Shown: positions 1-13,300 of the stretch, in pieces
How positions within the stretch are numbered: position 1 is the stretch's first letter
Layout: every line of letters begins with the position of its first letter
Source of the DNA: Lepidurus packardi
Taxonomy: Eukaryota; Arthropoda; Branchiopoda; Notostraca; Triopsidae
Reading direction: 5' to 3'
NCBI GenBank assembly: GCA_023053545.1
Contig: JAKZAN010000006.1
Span: 8,257,851 to 8,321,850 of the forward strand
DNA length: 64,000 bases
The notes under the pieces: model-generated
Databases searched by the model: none
Told to the model about the DNA's origin: nothing
Seen by the model: only the letters and a program-made list of their open reading frames with translations
Position numbers and translations under genes: made by a program

Positions 1-599
1 TTACAACTAACTCATTGTACTAATTCATTGTAAAGTTCTAACAATGTTGTTTTAAACGAAAATAAAGTTGAAGCATATTTTATTTAATTCGTTTGGGAGA
101 GTTTATTTTATTATTTACTCTTCGCTTGGCTATGGGTCCCCCAAAGCCAGATGGCAAGGTATTATCTGCTCCCAGGCAGGGGTTTCACCAGGTACCACCC
201 GGGTCTCTGTGGCTCACTTTCGCGACTTCGATTGTACTGTACACTCATTTAAACCTAACTAGCCAATGAAAGGCGAAAATTGACTGAAAACTAAACCTAG
301 GGAAGTCAATAAACTAAAACATCTACCTAAAACTAACCACGAAAAGCACCCAACATCAGAGAACCTTAAACTTCCGGCAAATCCTTCATTGAAGAAGATT
401 GTGGAGTGAATAAAGTGCTTTGTTCAAAGGTAGAATATATAAAGATAAACAGGCAGAACAAGTAGCCATAGGAATAGAGGGAAGTCGATTGTTGGTGCGA
501 GCCAAGCCAAATAGTAGGCCGCTCAGCCACCCCTTGCTTTTTGGTTGACAGGACCGTTGGAGATCCAAGATGTAGGGTTGGTCTCGGCAAGTATGCTTA

Positions 600-670
600 G
601 AGAGCGATAGAGTCGCAAGAGAGTGGTTGAGAGCGATAGAGTCGCAAGAGAGTGGTTGAGAGCGATAGAG
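600..670. repeat. 29-bp tandem repeat, about 2.4 copies
   Basis: Two identical copies of a 29-base unit beginning GAGAGCGATAGAGTCGCAAG, followed by a partial third copy that breaks off after GAGAGCGATAGAG. No coding sense is visible. Confidence 0.85.
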
Positions 671-1338
671 TTGGTATCAAGGATCCGAAATATATTTCAG
701 TGAATTTCAGTAGTAACGACAGTTGATAGGTAGACCTGGTAAGTGTAACTCTGCACCCAAGTGTGACCCCCTTTTTGAAACCACCGGCCAGCATTTAATC
801 CGTTACACAAGTTACAGTCCATTCCGTACATTCAGTCGATGATGATGACACGACCACAGAAGAAAGTCCCCTTACGGTGTTCATGACGAATCTTTCGCTC
901 TTGATCTGGTAGCTGAAAGTGTAGAGCTTAATCGGCGTAAATCTGGAATCAATCGGACTGACGATCTTCAAAGTAGATTCTTGAGGCTTTTCAGTGATGA
1001 TCCGGGACTTGCAGGAACTTCAAAGAAGGCAGGAATCCTTCTTGGGTAGGAGTTCTTCAGGCTTGAGCATGTAGATGTAGAGCTCTGGGTGACCATGTTC
1101 CACTTCCTTGGTTTGAAAAGGTCGTAGATATTATTAATGTTCGAACTGCCCGCCAAAGACCGAAACTGCTGTCTAAGGTTAGCCACCATCACAACGAAAA
1201 CCCCCCAACGATATCTTCATCATGAATTGCCCGCCAAAGAGCGTCACTGCTGTCTTAGGTTAGCCACCACCACCACCGATTCTAAAGCGTGACTTAGGGA
1301 AAAGTGAACAAATTTAAAATTAAAACTTAAAAGAAAAC

Positions 1339-1559
1339 TCAACAATACAAACTGCATGCAAGTGGGCTCTTTGTTATCCTTCTCAGTAATCTTAAAAATG
1401 GCTTCAAAATCTTGTGATCCATATTCGACTTCAATCCAAATATTCGATCCAAATAGCCTTCTATTTGCTCGCCTGAAAGAAACAATGAGTAGTAAAAACT
1501 TATAAATTTAAATTTAAAGTGTTACTACCATCAATCCGAAGCTCCCCACGACCTTTAAA
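1339..1559 (-). other. Possible two-exon 3' end of an unknown gene
   Basis: On the minus strand a 31-base exon (1559-1529, acceptor TTTCAG, donor GTAGTA) joins in frame to a second exon (1472-1339, acceptor TTCTTTCAG) ending in TGA. The joined frame contains GELRIDGEQIEGYLDRIFG and then a basic segment near LRRITKSPLAC. Both splice borders are conventional. The same pair of exons is repeated at about 1658-1851, where the second exon has an early TAG, so that copy is dead. I do not recognise the family and found no upstream exon, so this may equally be a chance frame. Confidence 0.25.
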
Positions 1560-1851
1560 CTGAAATCGGATTCGTTAGATTTTGACCTTTTGGCACAGGA
1601 TTGTGTGTTCCTTTTTACCTTCATTTCGCCACCGAAAACTAGAAAAAGACTTTGCTATCCTTTAAAGTAATCTTAAAAATGGCTACAAAATCTTGTGATC
1701 CATATAGACTTCAAATAGACCTATATTTGCTCGCCTGAAAGAAACAATGAGTAGTAAAAACTTATAAATGTAAATTTAAAGTGTTACTACCATAACACCG
1801 AAGCTCCCTATGAACTTTAAACTGAAATCAGATTCGTTAGATGTTGACCTC
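1373..1851. repeat. Direct duplication of a roughly 200-bp block
   Basis: The block at about 1379-1592 recurs at about 1658-1851 with scattered substitutions and a small deletion. Shared landmarks include AAAATCTTGTGATCCATAT, TTTGCTCGCCTGAAAGAAAC and AGTGTTACTACCAT. A separate, shorter pair of related copies sits just upstream (about 1146-1190 and 1228-1273, sharing TGCCCGCCAAAGA and GGTTAGCCACCA). Confidence 0.85.
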
Positions 1852-4800
1852 TTTGAATCTCTTACTCGGCCCTCTTCAACACCACATACGCAATACCGTG
1901 CCTTTCCTGTTGGTCCTCCACAGGCCCCACAATGCACCCGAACCACGCCCACTAAAACCCAGAGAAACTCCATTGCTAGCGTTTAAGACTTACCACACTG
2001 AAAATGAGCGGGCTCGTGGTATTTCCCAATACGGAATATTAGCACAACGGAAGCTATATATCAAGCCTATTAGACAACGATACGGCAGATAGTAATAAAA
2101 AAAGATCGAGTTCACTCAAATTAAACAATGGACCTTGTGTTATGAACATCAAATATGAATCTGGTGAAACGGCTAACTGCGGCTCACAAGAATCCTCGTC
2201 TTCTTCTAAAGTGGACGGAGTTTAGCCTCACAAAGCCTTCAAATGAAGCTAATCTTGGGTAGTAACGCAGTGAATCCAGTTGAAAGCCTTTCACTTCGTT
2301 TTCGCTGGGAATTCTAGAACAAAAGAGATAAGCATCAGTATTATGTCAAAAGTATTATGAGAAAAACACCCACAAAAGAAAAGGTCTGAAACAAAGGGCT
2401 CAAGTTCCAGACGATTGCGACGTTGACCAAGTCGACTTATCCACTCTTCCTTTTCGCTTCGATAAACTGGACGAGTTCCACAGCTCACCAAATTGTTCTT
2501 CCCACCTTCCACACTCTTTCCGCTGTCTACATGGCGAAGATCCTGCAAAACAAACAAAGAAGGGGGGAAACGAGTTAGTCGGAACTCATACACACGAGTG
2601 AAAGGCTAAATTCTAAAACTGACGTTTTCTTTCGAACCAAAATGGCTTTCTGAGCCTTTCCAGCAGCTTTCCTGTTAGCATAAACTGAAGCAATGAATTC
2701 AGCTTTAATATTTAGTATTTTTCATTTTAGCGCTACTTAAAAAGAATGCGTATAGAGACTCAAATGAGAAGGAAAATTTCCTCAAAATAAAAGTTTGATA
2801 ATTTAACACCAATTTGGGGAAAACGAAAAGGTTACCTTGACTTCATCTTGAAAACACCGCGGAATTGAAGAAAGTTCGCCAAGGGACCAGATCACAGGAA
2901 TTACGCATGGTCCAACACAAAGCGCTACTCCTTCCAAACCCGATTAGGGAAAACTAGCACCGAAAAGGCCATAAACTTCATATAAGACAGTCAGCGGATC
3001 AAATCCATCCAGGAGTCCCACGTCCACTCGGAAGGAAAAACGAAAATAAACGAGAAAAGTATCAATAGAATTGCAATGAAAACGACATGTTCTCTTCTAG
3101 GTGCTTTCTCAGAAATGGGCAAGAAATAAACTCTCACTGGGATTAAAATTAACTCAAAAATGACTCCATGCGACAAGTTTGACCGAAATAAAACACTTCT
3201 GGCCAAGAACTGTTTCATTCTTCCAAACCCTATAGCTTCGCGTGGCTAGCATTAGCGAAGCTTTCTCTGCCATAACTCAAGAAACTACCAATTTTTTTTT
3301 TTTTAAGTTTGAATTGCCCAACAAAGATGAAAGCAGAGAGTAATACACGAAATGTACTACCCTTTTTGGAGAGACTCAAATGTATCCATTTTCCAGCCAG
3401 TTGGAGACATAGCAAGTGTGAGAAAGACCGAGATTTTGCCCAAAGTCGACCAGGTGCAGGTTCCGCTCCCCTTTTGCTTAGCTTTCCTACGACCAATAAC
3501 CTTCTGAGACTTCGCCCTCCATTTTCTCGCGGTCTCGTGAACGTCCTAGAAAAAACGAGCAAGAATAAAAACTATAAAATACGAATAAAAACTGTAAAAC
3601 TGAGCTATTTTAAACACTTTCAAAGCAATCTATCTTCTATGACCATGTTAACCAATATGTTCAAACATAAAATGTACTCTTCGATTAGGGACAGAAACCA
3701 GAAAGCCACTTCGGAAAAAATTCAAACCAGTTCTTACCTCGACATAGCGTACACTTGGATCCCCCCAAAAACAACAACAAACTGAAAACATGGCAAAATC
3801 CCAGCCGGAGCGCTAAGGGACCCAAACGGAATGAAAACCTGTAAAGGAGATGGAAGTTAGTTACTAACAATGTTATTAATATGTAAATTCAATAGAAAAG
3901 AATGTACTCAGCCAGAACTGTCCACAGACGAAACTTTTTCCCCGTGCCTGGCGGCGTCTTCGCGTTCTTCAGTCGAGGCTTCCACCACCCATTTGACCCC
4001 TAACCCCATAAAAGTTTTCGCTGTTTTTGCCATTTAAGACCTATTGTATGGCATAGCGAAGACTTTTCTGTCCCCCAGGAAGTTACAATGTTGCAGCTAA
4101 AGACCTAACCGACCACAAAACTATTGAACCTTGGCGTCTGTTCACAAAATGGCTGATGGGATTAATTCGGTCCACTATGCAAAGTGGCGGCGAGTGGATA
4201 CAGAGGGCTGTATCCATACGCCAGAGGCCATGACAACATTAGCAACGAGCAACGTGATTGGGCATTGCGTTTGGTAGTTTTTTTTTGTAATTCGGGCATT
4301 CTGTGTTCTGGCACTCAGCGTTCTAGCAATAGTATTCCCCTAAAAAAATCAAGGAAAATAGCAATGAAAAACTGTACACAACAAATAACTGTACAAAGAA
4401 CAAGTAACTGTACACGACAAATGGATAAAGAACGAAAATTGTGGAAAGTCCACGTCTCCTAGCCACACTTGGGAATTAAGCAAAAAATTCTTACAATTGC
4501 TTATGACGATGATGAATGAAGAAATATAAACATTCGTTTACATGTATAAATAACTAACTAATAAGCCGAATTGATAAGAACGTATTAGAACGAGAGCTGC
4601 GACGTAAAGAGGGCGGACCTATTTTATTCCTTTTATTATTCCTGATATATTGCCTTAAATTAAACTGTTAAATACATTTAAAAACATCTTTCCTTAATCT
4701 CACACATAACTCTCCCACGTTGCATGCTATGTTTTCACTCAGCTTCATTTGAATAACAGGCGAAGAAATAATGATGTCTCTCCTAAAGAATTCAAATAGT

Positions 4801-5549
4801 AATTACCAACTGGAGCAGGCAAAAGGTGAAAAAGAATAACCCAGCGACATCTTATTTGAGCTTGTCCCGCCCAAATTTCCCAAAATCGTCCGTTTTAGAC
4901 GTTAAACACGCCTACACGCCCAAACGTTTCAATGAAACTTCGCACTGAAAACACGCACAAAATCCACAAATGAAGCTGAATGAATGCTTATAAATTAACA
5001 GGAATGTTTATCGTAACTGCAGACAGACTAAGTTACGTGAATCGAGCTAAAAACACAACTATTCTATATATAAAGTAATGCATAACAATAGTTTCTGTCT
5101 GAACATGTAGCTTGTTCGACTTTGCGAGCGCGACTGAGGCTGCAAGTTGGACAAAGCGCCTCTTGCGGCCGTTCCAGTATCGCGCGCTATTCAAATTCGA
5201 TGGAATTGTCTAAAACATTTTTTTTAGGTTTAACTTTGCAGCAACAGGCCTAAAAAAATTAGCCAGCATAACCCAGATACTTTCATTTAATTTCAGTCGG
5301 CTCCTGTGTGGTTGGCACGAGTGGGTTAAGCTTTTGTAGCCCATTATTATACTTTTATTTAACACAAACTAACGATTAACATGGACGAGTTCACGGATTT
5401 TTTGCAAGTTTGCGGATTAAGATTCCTGGCTCCTGGCTTATGTGCTCCTGGCTCCTGAATTACTGGCGTGAATTCTACCCAAGGGCCTTAATTGAGCGCG
5501 CTGTTTTTAATACAGAATCTTATTATCGTGCAATTATTGGGTTATTACG

Positions 5550-5902
5550 ACGAACACCAGACACACAAAGTTGAGAACAATGAAGTCAATGAAGTCACTA
5601 TTGTACGAGATGTCCCAGTAATAACTGATAGGAACGTCACAGCAAACCGCCCAGACTGTGCTGCATGATAAGAGAGGGAGAACCTGCCTGCTAATTGACA
5701 TCGCTATCCCTAATGACTCAAATATCATGCTGAAACATACAGAAAAGACATCTAGGTATAAAGACCAGGAAATCGAGTTCAGCAGGATGTGGAATTGTAG
5801 GACCACGAAGACTGTGCCAGTGGTAATCGAAGCTTTTGGTACAATAAAGAAACATTTTGATCAAACCCTGACTATGCTCCTTGGTCACCCGTCAGCCGGA
5901 TA
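5550..5902 (+). pseudogene. LINE-type ORF fragment (post-reverse-transcriptase region)
   Basis: The plus-strand frame from 5658 contains TCLLIDIAIPNDSNIMLKH, then a KYKDQEIEF-like helix and a MWNCRTTKTVPVVIEAFGTI motif. This is the pattern found downstream of the reverse-transcriptase domain in many non-LTR retrotransposon proteins: LIDVAIP, then KYxDLxIE, then RMWN, then VPVVIGALG. A matching upstream piece (DVPVITDRNVTANRPD) lies in another frame at about 5610-5660, so at least one frameshift separates the two. No RT domain or 3' tail is recognisable, so this is an orphan fragment. Confidence 0.7.
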
Positions 5903-5981
5903 AATGCACAAATTAGCACTTATGGGAACTTAACGCATTCTTCGAAAGGTGCTTGGGTAAAATTTTTTATCTCCTGTTGAG

Positions 5982-5983
<2 letters not shown>

Positions 5984-6020
<37 letters not shown>

Positions 6021-6350
6021 TTCAATACCAACTTAGGCTTCCGCCTATTGTTGGTTATCTTTATTAAATGTCTTTTATTACATCGCTCTTTTAAGCAAAT
6101 GTTATTTGGGCGAGATAAACCTGTACAAAATCGGTGAGTTGATAGCCCTTTAAAACACAGTCGTTTCGCATTTCGCGTTTGGTTCGCATTTTAGTTCGCA
6201 TTTCCGAGAAATTTTGATACAACTTGATAGAATTTGATACACTTGATCGAGTTTGATACAACTTGATAGCAGTTGATAAAAGTTTTGATACAACTTGATG
6301 GCATTTGAAAGATGATTTTATACAACTTGATAGAATTTGATAGATTTTTA
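5984..6350. repeat. Poly-T run and degenerate TTGATA minisatellite
   Basis: A run of nearly 30 T precedes AT-rich sequence. From about 6217 a loose tandem pattern built on TTTGATACAACTTGATAGAA and variants repeats six to eight times up to about 6350. A TTCGCATTT-type motif is repeated just before it (6165-6205), similar to the one in the fold-back at 28463-28556. Confidence 0.7.
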
Positions 6351-7304
6351 TTGGCCGTCTTTTGGGCCATCAGTCAAGCCTGTATCAAAAGTTTTGGGGC
6401 TTACCGAATGCCATATAGCACCACTTCCATTAACGGCGCCCAATACCCGGACTTGCCTTGCGAAATAAACTTGAAAGTCTTTTTATATTTCTTTGTTTTA
6501 AGAACAAATATAAATTATTAGGCTTTGGTTAATTTAAGTCACTAATCATTTTAAAAAGTGTTTCTATCCAGTCAATTTTTTTCAACTTGACCCTACTTTA
6601 AAAAAAAATCGAAATACGACATCTCTATACGGATCCATATGGACAAGTTTATTTACATAAATAACGAAGAACCACTGAATTCTCTGTGAAAGGGTACTGC
6701 TGTGTTCACAGTTACAACAATAGAGCTTCCGAATTCCAGTTTCGCAAGACTTCTCAAACTTGTAGTGTGCGCGTCTTATCGAAACTTGGTCTTAATTATG
6801 ACGCCTAGCATTTCCTAAAAGTAGTGCTAACAACTGTAATTGTACGAGGTACACGAGGAAGAAGGTGAGAAACTGCAAGAATTTCTAAGCATTGGGATGG
6901 CGGAGGGGATAGGACAAAACGTTCAGACATTTGTTTGCAATCATGCGAAAACACGTAGCCTCATTTAAAGAAGAAAATCACAAGGGCATGTATACCCATA
7001 TATACCTATATACCCAAGCACAACGCATACAGCAACCATCCTTGCTTCTTTTGAGCAATGCGAACTTATGGTTTCAGTACCGTTCTTGCTTCTCAAAATC
7101 TCGAAAAAAATACTAGGAAGGACATACTGGAAACTGGAGGAAGACTGGGATGTAAAAAGAAAATAAATCAACATGAGGAAGTTATTTTTATAAAATACTA
7201 AAAATGACTGCATGTGTAGTGAGAACTCCAAGGAAAAGGAGCATTATTTTTTGGTAATAATTGGCACACAAGTCTCGAAATGACAAATTAAGGACGCTTA
7301 CATC

Positions 7305-10300
7305 CTATCCTAATCTTATCCACCGGTCAATTGAATACTCCAAGGCTGCAATCCATCTACGAAAATTGCACATATTTTAGTTTCCCAGCATACCACAAAC
7401 AAATAACAGATTGCCCTTACCTTTTACGCTCGTTCTCGGAATCCGTATAAAAATGGAAATGACGCATTCGCGGTTCAGGTGGTAAGAGTTCAAAGGCAAA
7501 TTTGCGATTTCCACTAGAACTGCCACTCTGTATACGGTAGCCATGAAGATGAATCAAGCCTTTTACAAAAAAAGAACAAAGAATAGGCATTAGAACTATT
7601 ACTAGTTTTTTCTCATGTCTCTAACATACCCAAAGCGCTTTCCGCTGAGCTATCTCCATAAAAGTAGAGGCACGCATCCTTGAGAAGGCAAAAGCGTCGC
7701 TGCCAAGCTTTTAGCCGATGCCCCAACTTCATTAGATGACCTAGGCAATCTGGGTTGGGGATGGCATTGGGAGAGAGTTCTACCTGCTTGCGACATGTTT
7801 CCATCCATAAATCATTCTAAAAAACAATATTATTGTATCACTGGCTCAAATCTTTTATCAGTATATGCATACGTGCACAGCTGCGGCACCAAATTGCGTT
7901 ATAGCACTGGCCCATCGATGCATAGAAGGCTCCGATTCAGCCGCTAACACGTGACGACATAGTCCGCCTTTTAACAAATGAAATGTAAAGGGTCGATCTG
8001 CATCTGAAGCTAAGGAAACGGTGTAATGCAATAAGACAATAGCCCCTAGCGGTTGTTTCATCTGTAAGGTAAAACGAATTATCAAAAAAGGAATTTGGAA
8101 TCAATAATATGTGCATTACTTGGTCATTTTTGTAGTAGTACAACGAATTGTCTTGTTTCAAGACAAACCATCGTCTGTACCAAGGCTTGACAGTATTGCT
8201 AGCTTCGATCTGGTTCTCTATGCGAGTAGTGAACCCTCCTTGACGCCATAAATAGCCACTTAAGATGACCTGGGTATCATGAGGGTCCTCCTGCCCAAGG
8301 GCAAATAAATCACAAGTCCGTGTTACTTCTAGTTTAAGCTCATCAGAACCTGCAACACAAAAAAAGTTAATAAAATAGGTTTCTCTTTTTCTGTTAGTAC
8401 ATCGTTACCTGCGTGGGCAATCTTAACAACCTCAGAATGCGAAGAATCCAAGACGTTCACATCGTTTATGGTAATGATGATATCGCCCACTTCCAAGCCA
8501 GACGTTTCTGCAGGAGTACCGGGCTCGATGGCAGATACCACAACAGGTCTTGAGCCATGAATACGGAATCCAAATTCCCCAGATTGACGTTTCACAACAA
8601 CAGTTTTATCGCATTCTGCGGGATGAAAGGGATTTGAATTCATAAGCAAGATAGCCAACAAAATAACATATTTTACAAGTAAAAGCAAAGTTTTCAATGT
8701 TAGTCATAGTTAAAGTGCAATCTACTGACGAAAGGTTATACAATGACATAATAAGTTTTCTTAAATAAAACGGGTTAATTAGTGCATATATCGGGCTCGG
8801 AGATTTTGTGGTTGGTGTGACTCTTACCACCCGTGATGAGCCTAATGGCATAATGTTCTTTGCACCAGATAATCAACATCAAGTGGACAATATCTTCTAA
8901 CGACTCACGTAACGTCAGTCGATGTCTGATTTCCTCTTGTATGGGGCTGTTCTTGTCTATAAGGGGGGACAACCAAAAATGCATGCAAGAAGTTCATCAA
9001 ATCTATCTGTTGTTTTCTTTACAATTTATGAGATGGTTAAACATCGTAAAAGGTTTGGTTTATAAGCGCAACAAAGAAATACGAGTCAAACTTATCCACA
9101 AAACCTGAAGAAAAAAGAACAAGAATGTTCTACGACTTACTAAACGTATCTGTGGCCAGTCTTCTAAACATTTCCACGCTTGCTTTTCGGTGAACCATTC
9201 GATGAGTTATGGCTGTATATTTACGTCTAAAATCACGCTCCGATGTTGTAGAGTCATTTGACTCTGTGCGAATAAGCTTCAAACCTTGTGTTGTATCTTC
9301 TAAAATTTAACATAATTGTCTTTTTTTTAGCATATTTCAAGTTAAAGATACAAGCAAGTCACTTTTTACCGGTCTCAGCGGGCTTTTCAATTCGCTTCCA
9401 GACTTGTAACTCCTCGGTCTCACCCACGTACATCCATAAACCATTTCGATAACCAGCATCGTAAATTCCAGCGTCTTCGTCTTCATTCGCGTTGGGTGGC
9501 TCATTCTTCTGGGACCCAAACGACTCCCAGCTGCTTTCAACAGACCGGGGACAAAATCTGAAATTGGCACATAAGTCTATGTATTTGTTTCCCCTCACAT
9601 TAAAATGTTGGTATTTTTTAAAAGGAGTAAAAAAATACACGGCAGTCACGAGTTATCACTAATTAGATTCGTTTAGTCAAAGTTAGCCTTTACCTTCTCT
9701 CAATGCGATGCTCTCTGGCTCGCTCTTCTGATTTGGCACGCAAGGTAATTTGTCGCAAGGCTGGCAATTTCGTTTCAGGGTACCACATTTCAGAGGCTGA
9801 TACGGCTCTTTCTGGTTTTTGCCCCTCTCGATGAGTAGACCAGGTGGAATCCCCTTCTAGAGATTTGGAAGATCCCGCGTGACATGCCGACGAAGGCGGA
9901 TCTAATTCATCTTGGCCTGTCAAAGGCAACGTGCAACTTTTGGCACGTTTTCCACGTCCGGATTCTTTGCGTTTATTTTTAAACGACCCTTGCTGTTCTT
10001 CTTTACCCGTCTTGGCGGTTTCGTCTTCCGTCACACTTTGACTTAAAGTACCCGGGGAATCGCCAAAGCCTTCGGGGGGGTTCACATACTCCAACGTTGT
10101 AGTAGAATCCTCCATTTCATGAGCGATTGAACGTCGACTTGTCCGCTTGTGCAAATCCGCTAAGGATTCCGATAAAAACACACTATCGCTTCCTGGACTT
10201 ATTGATCGCAAGGATTCGCAACTAAGTGCTTGCGTGCCCAAAGCAGGCGCTAAAAGATTGGGCTGTGAACCGCCCAAGTCTGTTGTAGGGTTCTCCAGTA

Positions 10301-13300
10301 ATGATATGTAGTCCTCTTCCGCCGCGGAGGCAGGTGAGCGAGTTAGATGGATACTAGTTGTCGCTAATACGGTGGAGGCCTCAATATTTTCATAATCCGG
10401 TTCGGGCAAAATACTCGGCAGCTTATTGTTACCGACAAGCTCGGCGGCTGATGCGGCGACAGCTGCAGGATTGATGATTTCGCTCACGTTCCGCTTGTGT
10501 TTCCGGAACTTGTCTCGACATTGTAGAGAAAATTCCGGGGCATCCCCAGCAACCGGGGCGTCAGGTGTTTGCACTGGTGTACGATCGACGATCCAATCTT
10601 CCACTCGAAAGCCTTCATGCATGGCTGGGCTCCGCACCATGCCAGTTGTCAATTCTTCACAAACACTGCTTTTGAATTTGCTAGCTATGATTTCCTTAAA
10701 AGGCGTCTCAATATTTTCCATGGGGTCGTCAAGTGTTTTAAACTTCCGTCGTGTAGGTGGACTTCGACTCCGCGACTTGGTACTTGCGACTGTCGAGTCG
10801 GACGCTTTGGCTGGCCTTCGCATACTAATTTCAATCGTCTTATTGCGTCTCTTGCGGGCCCCTTCGGCTGTGCTAATTAATAATGCACTTTCGGTCGCAT
10901 TCGATGAATTGGGCTTAGTCATATCCCTACGCATGGCGTGCACCTCTTCGTCGTCCGAGAAAGACCATTTTTCAGCCGCTGCTAAGCCCTTAGGTCTGCG
11001 CGGTAATGCGGAGTGCAAAACGGGACCTCGAGCTGGGGCCGCGAACGTGGCAGCACCCGACGGGAATTGCAATTTTAAAGCTTCCTTCAATTTCCGGCGT
11101 TCGTCTTCCGTAAGCCGGTCTCGAAATTCTGTCACACACCCACCTTCCACCCTGTTAATACTGGGGATACTCGGGATTGGGTCTTCGTCAATAGTACGCG
11201 TTTTTTCGGCAAATTTTTCACGCCGATGCCTCGTTTCAGTACGACACAGGGCGCCTGAAGAAGCCCCCGCCATGGCAATTTCATCATCCGTCGACAAAGG
11301 CATGTCTCGTAAAAGTAGCCTCAAATCGGATGTATCCGAGCGACTTTTGATTTTTCGTTTCGGCTTTTTGGGCTCAGTTGGTCTTAGTATCGGAGCCCCT
11401 AACGGCACAACGTCTTGCTTCACATTTTCGAGCAGTAAGGATATCTGCAAACTTTCGACTGTGGGTGTAATATCGGTAGGGTTCTGACCCTCTAAGCTGT
11501 AACTACCTGAGCTGCTCGATTCTTCCGTTTCTTCGTTAGAGTAGCTCGTTTGGCCTTCTTTAGGTTCTTGCTGATTCTGACGTACCTCGTAATCAGGTGC
11601 GGATTTTGTGTCCGTTTCTGCAATGTCGTCACGTAAAGGCGAGGCGAACTGGACATCTTCGGAGGAGAAATCGGTCCGCAGCGTGCTGTAACGTGAACCT
11701 TCACTAATGGTGGGTTCACATGCCGTCACAAAATTTGAGGAAGTTTCAAAGGCGCTATAGGTGCGTCGCAAGCTTTTATTTTCCTCGCTAGCGGCTGTGA
11801 CGAAGTCTTCCGAACTTTCTGACACCAGTTCTCTCGCTCTACTCTTACTACTTGGATCTGAGGTCCCCAACTCACTGCTCTTATCCGTCAGAGCCGTTAT
11901 CACGGCCGCCGTGGAAGTAGGCGACGTACGAGACACAGGTTCCGAACTTTTTGATGTTTCATGCTCCGTGAAACGACTTTCGGATGATTCAGAATCGGGC
12001 GACGTCAATGTCTCTGACAGGCTTTCCGGGTGGTTCTTCAAGCCGGCCATTGTTAGTCGAGCACGATGGGCTTTTAATATAGCGTCCGCCAAGTTTGATT
12101 TACGAGCTTCTGCTTCATCTGTACTGCTAGTCGCGATTGGAGTGACGGTTGTGCAAGGAACTTGGGGAATAGGCAGCAGTTGGGCAAAGGGGGTAGGGGC
12201 TGGAATGAGCTCATCGCCAAGCCACGGAGGAAATTCTAACATGATTTCCTTCTCTTCTTTGGTAGTTCCGTTTTCGCTTCGACTGCTACTTACCGGTGTA
12301 TTAGCCTGGAGATTGAGGTGAAACAAGGCCGAGGAGGACTTGGGAGGGGGCCGGGGAGACGTGGAATCCATCTCCGAGTCAGAGAGTATGTGATTCCCAC
12401 CCGCGGATGAATTCGGACTAGCTCCCCGATGCAAAACAGTGACTTGAGAAATGCTACCCAAATCAGAGGATTGGTCAGGCAAAGAAGTGGTCGACTCGAA
12501 CGATTTCTGGGCTGGTAACGTTTTCATTAACGGTATCTTAGTACGTAGTAAGACCATATCTGATTTGGGTGACTTGACATCGCCTGTGTCGTATTCGTCC
12601 GTAATATCCATGTCAATATCACTCGCTGGGATCGAACGGTTCGTATCGGAGGAGTCTAAGGGCTGGAAACTGGGCAAATCATAAGATAAGTTACTCTGGG
12701 CGCTTAAAGGTGGGACGGGATGTCCTTCAGGTTCAGGAAGAGGTATTGGGGTAGGGCGATGGCGATTGGCAGCTGGCAGCTCTATGCCCGGCGATAGGTC
12801 AATGCCGTCATGGACGACTACTCGTTCCATGGATACTTCTTCAGCTGGTCGGTGGTCCAAATCGACGTCAACAAAGCCCGAAGCGAAGCGTAAAGCACGT
12901 TTGCGATCTAACAGAATGGCGCCTTCGCTTAGCGCTTTCAGCAGTTGTTTCCTCTTGCCCTTAACATACTGCCCGTTGGGGACAGTCATGTTGCTCTTAT
13001 TAGAATCGAACGAAGAAGACTTAAAAGTTTGCGTAGGCACGTTGTGAGGATGAGCCGTTACGGGGGAATTTGACAAAGAGGAATCACTGCCAGTCGTTAA
13101 GTTTCGTTCGGTTAATTGCAAGGGGGTATCGATTTCATAAACTTCGGTTTCGTACTTGTCGTGTGAATTGTCCACTTCCGAGTAGCTTTTTATGAGGCGC
13201 CTGACTGTAAAGACTTCCTCATCTGAGAATTGAGCCTGAGATTCACGCGACAGCATTGATACCTAGGGAGTTTCACGTGTTTTAGACTTAAATTGGTTTG

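Larger units (their letters stand above)
1..7304. other. Region without a confident gene
   Basis: No reading frame here can be joined into a recognisable protein. What is visible: a 29-bp tandem repeat (600-670), two local duplications (about 1146-1273 and 1339-1851), a LINE-derived fragment (about 5550-5902), a T28-type run (about 5984-6012) and a degenerate TTGATA-type minisatellite (about 6217-6350). A few stretches have exon-like borders on the minus strand. One begins after a good polypyrimidine acceptor at about 2545 and reads DLRHVDSGKSVEGGKNNLVS. Another, around 3365-3550, reads KWRAKSQKVIGRRKAKQ. On the plus strand a Kozak-like ATG at 4150 opens a 43-codon frame. I recognise none of these and cannot join them, so they are not called as genes. 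Confidence 0.5.

Noticed and set aside
3309-3785. 158-codon plus-strand frame
   Set aside because: No recognisable domain, low-complexity Lys/Asn/Ser content and no coding context. Exon-like borders are on the other strand.
10426-11487. 353-codon plus-strand frame
   Set aside because: It lies antisense to the 1,189-codon exon of the scaffold gene, whose frame closes across 17 exons. The plus frame has no domain and reflects codon bias of the real strand.
11761-13047. Further long plus-strand frames
   Set aside because: Same shadow effect opposite the large scaffold exon.
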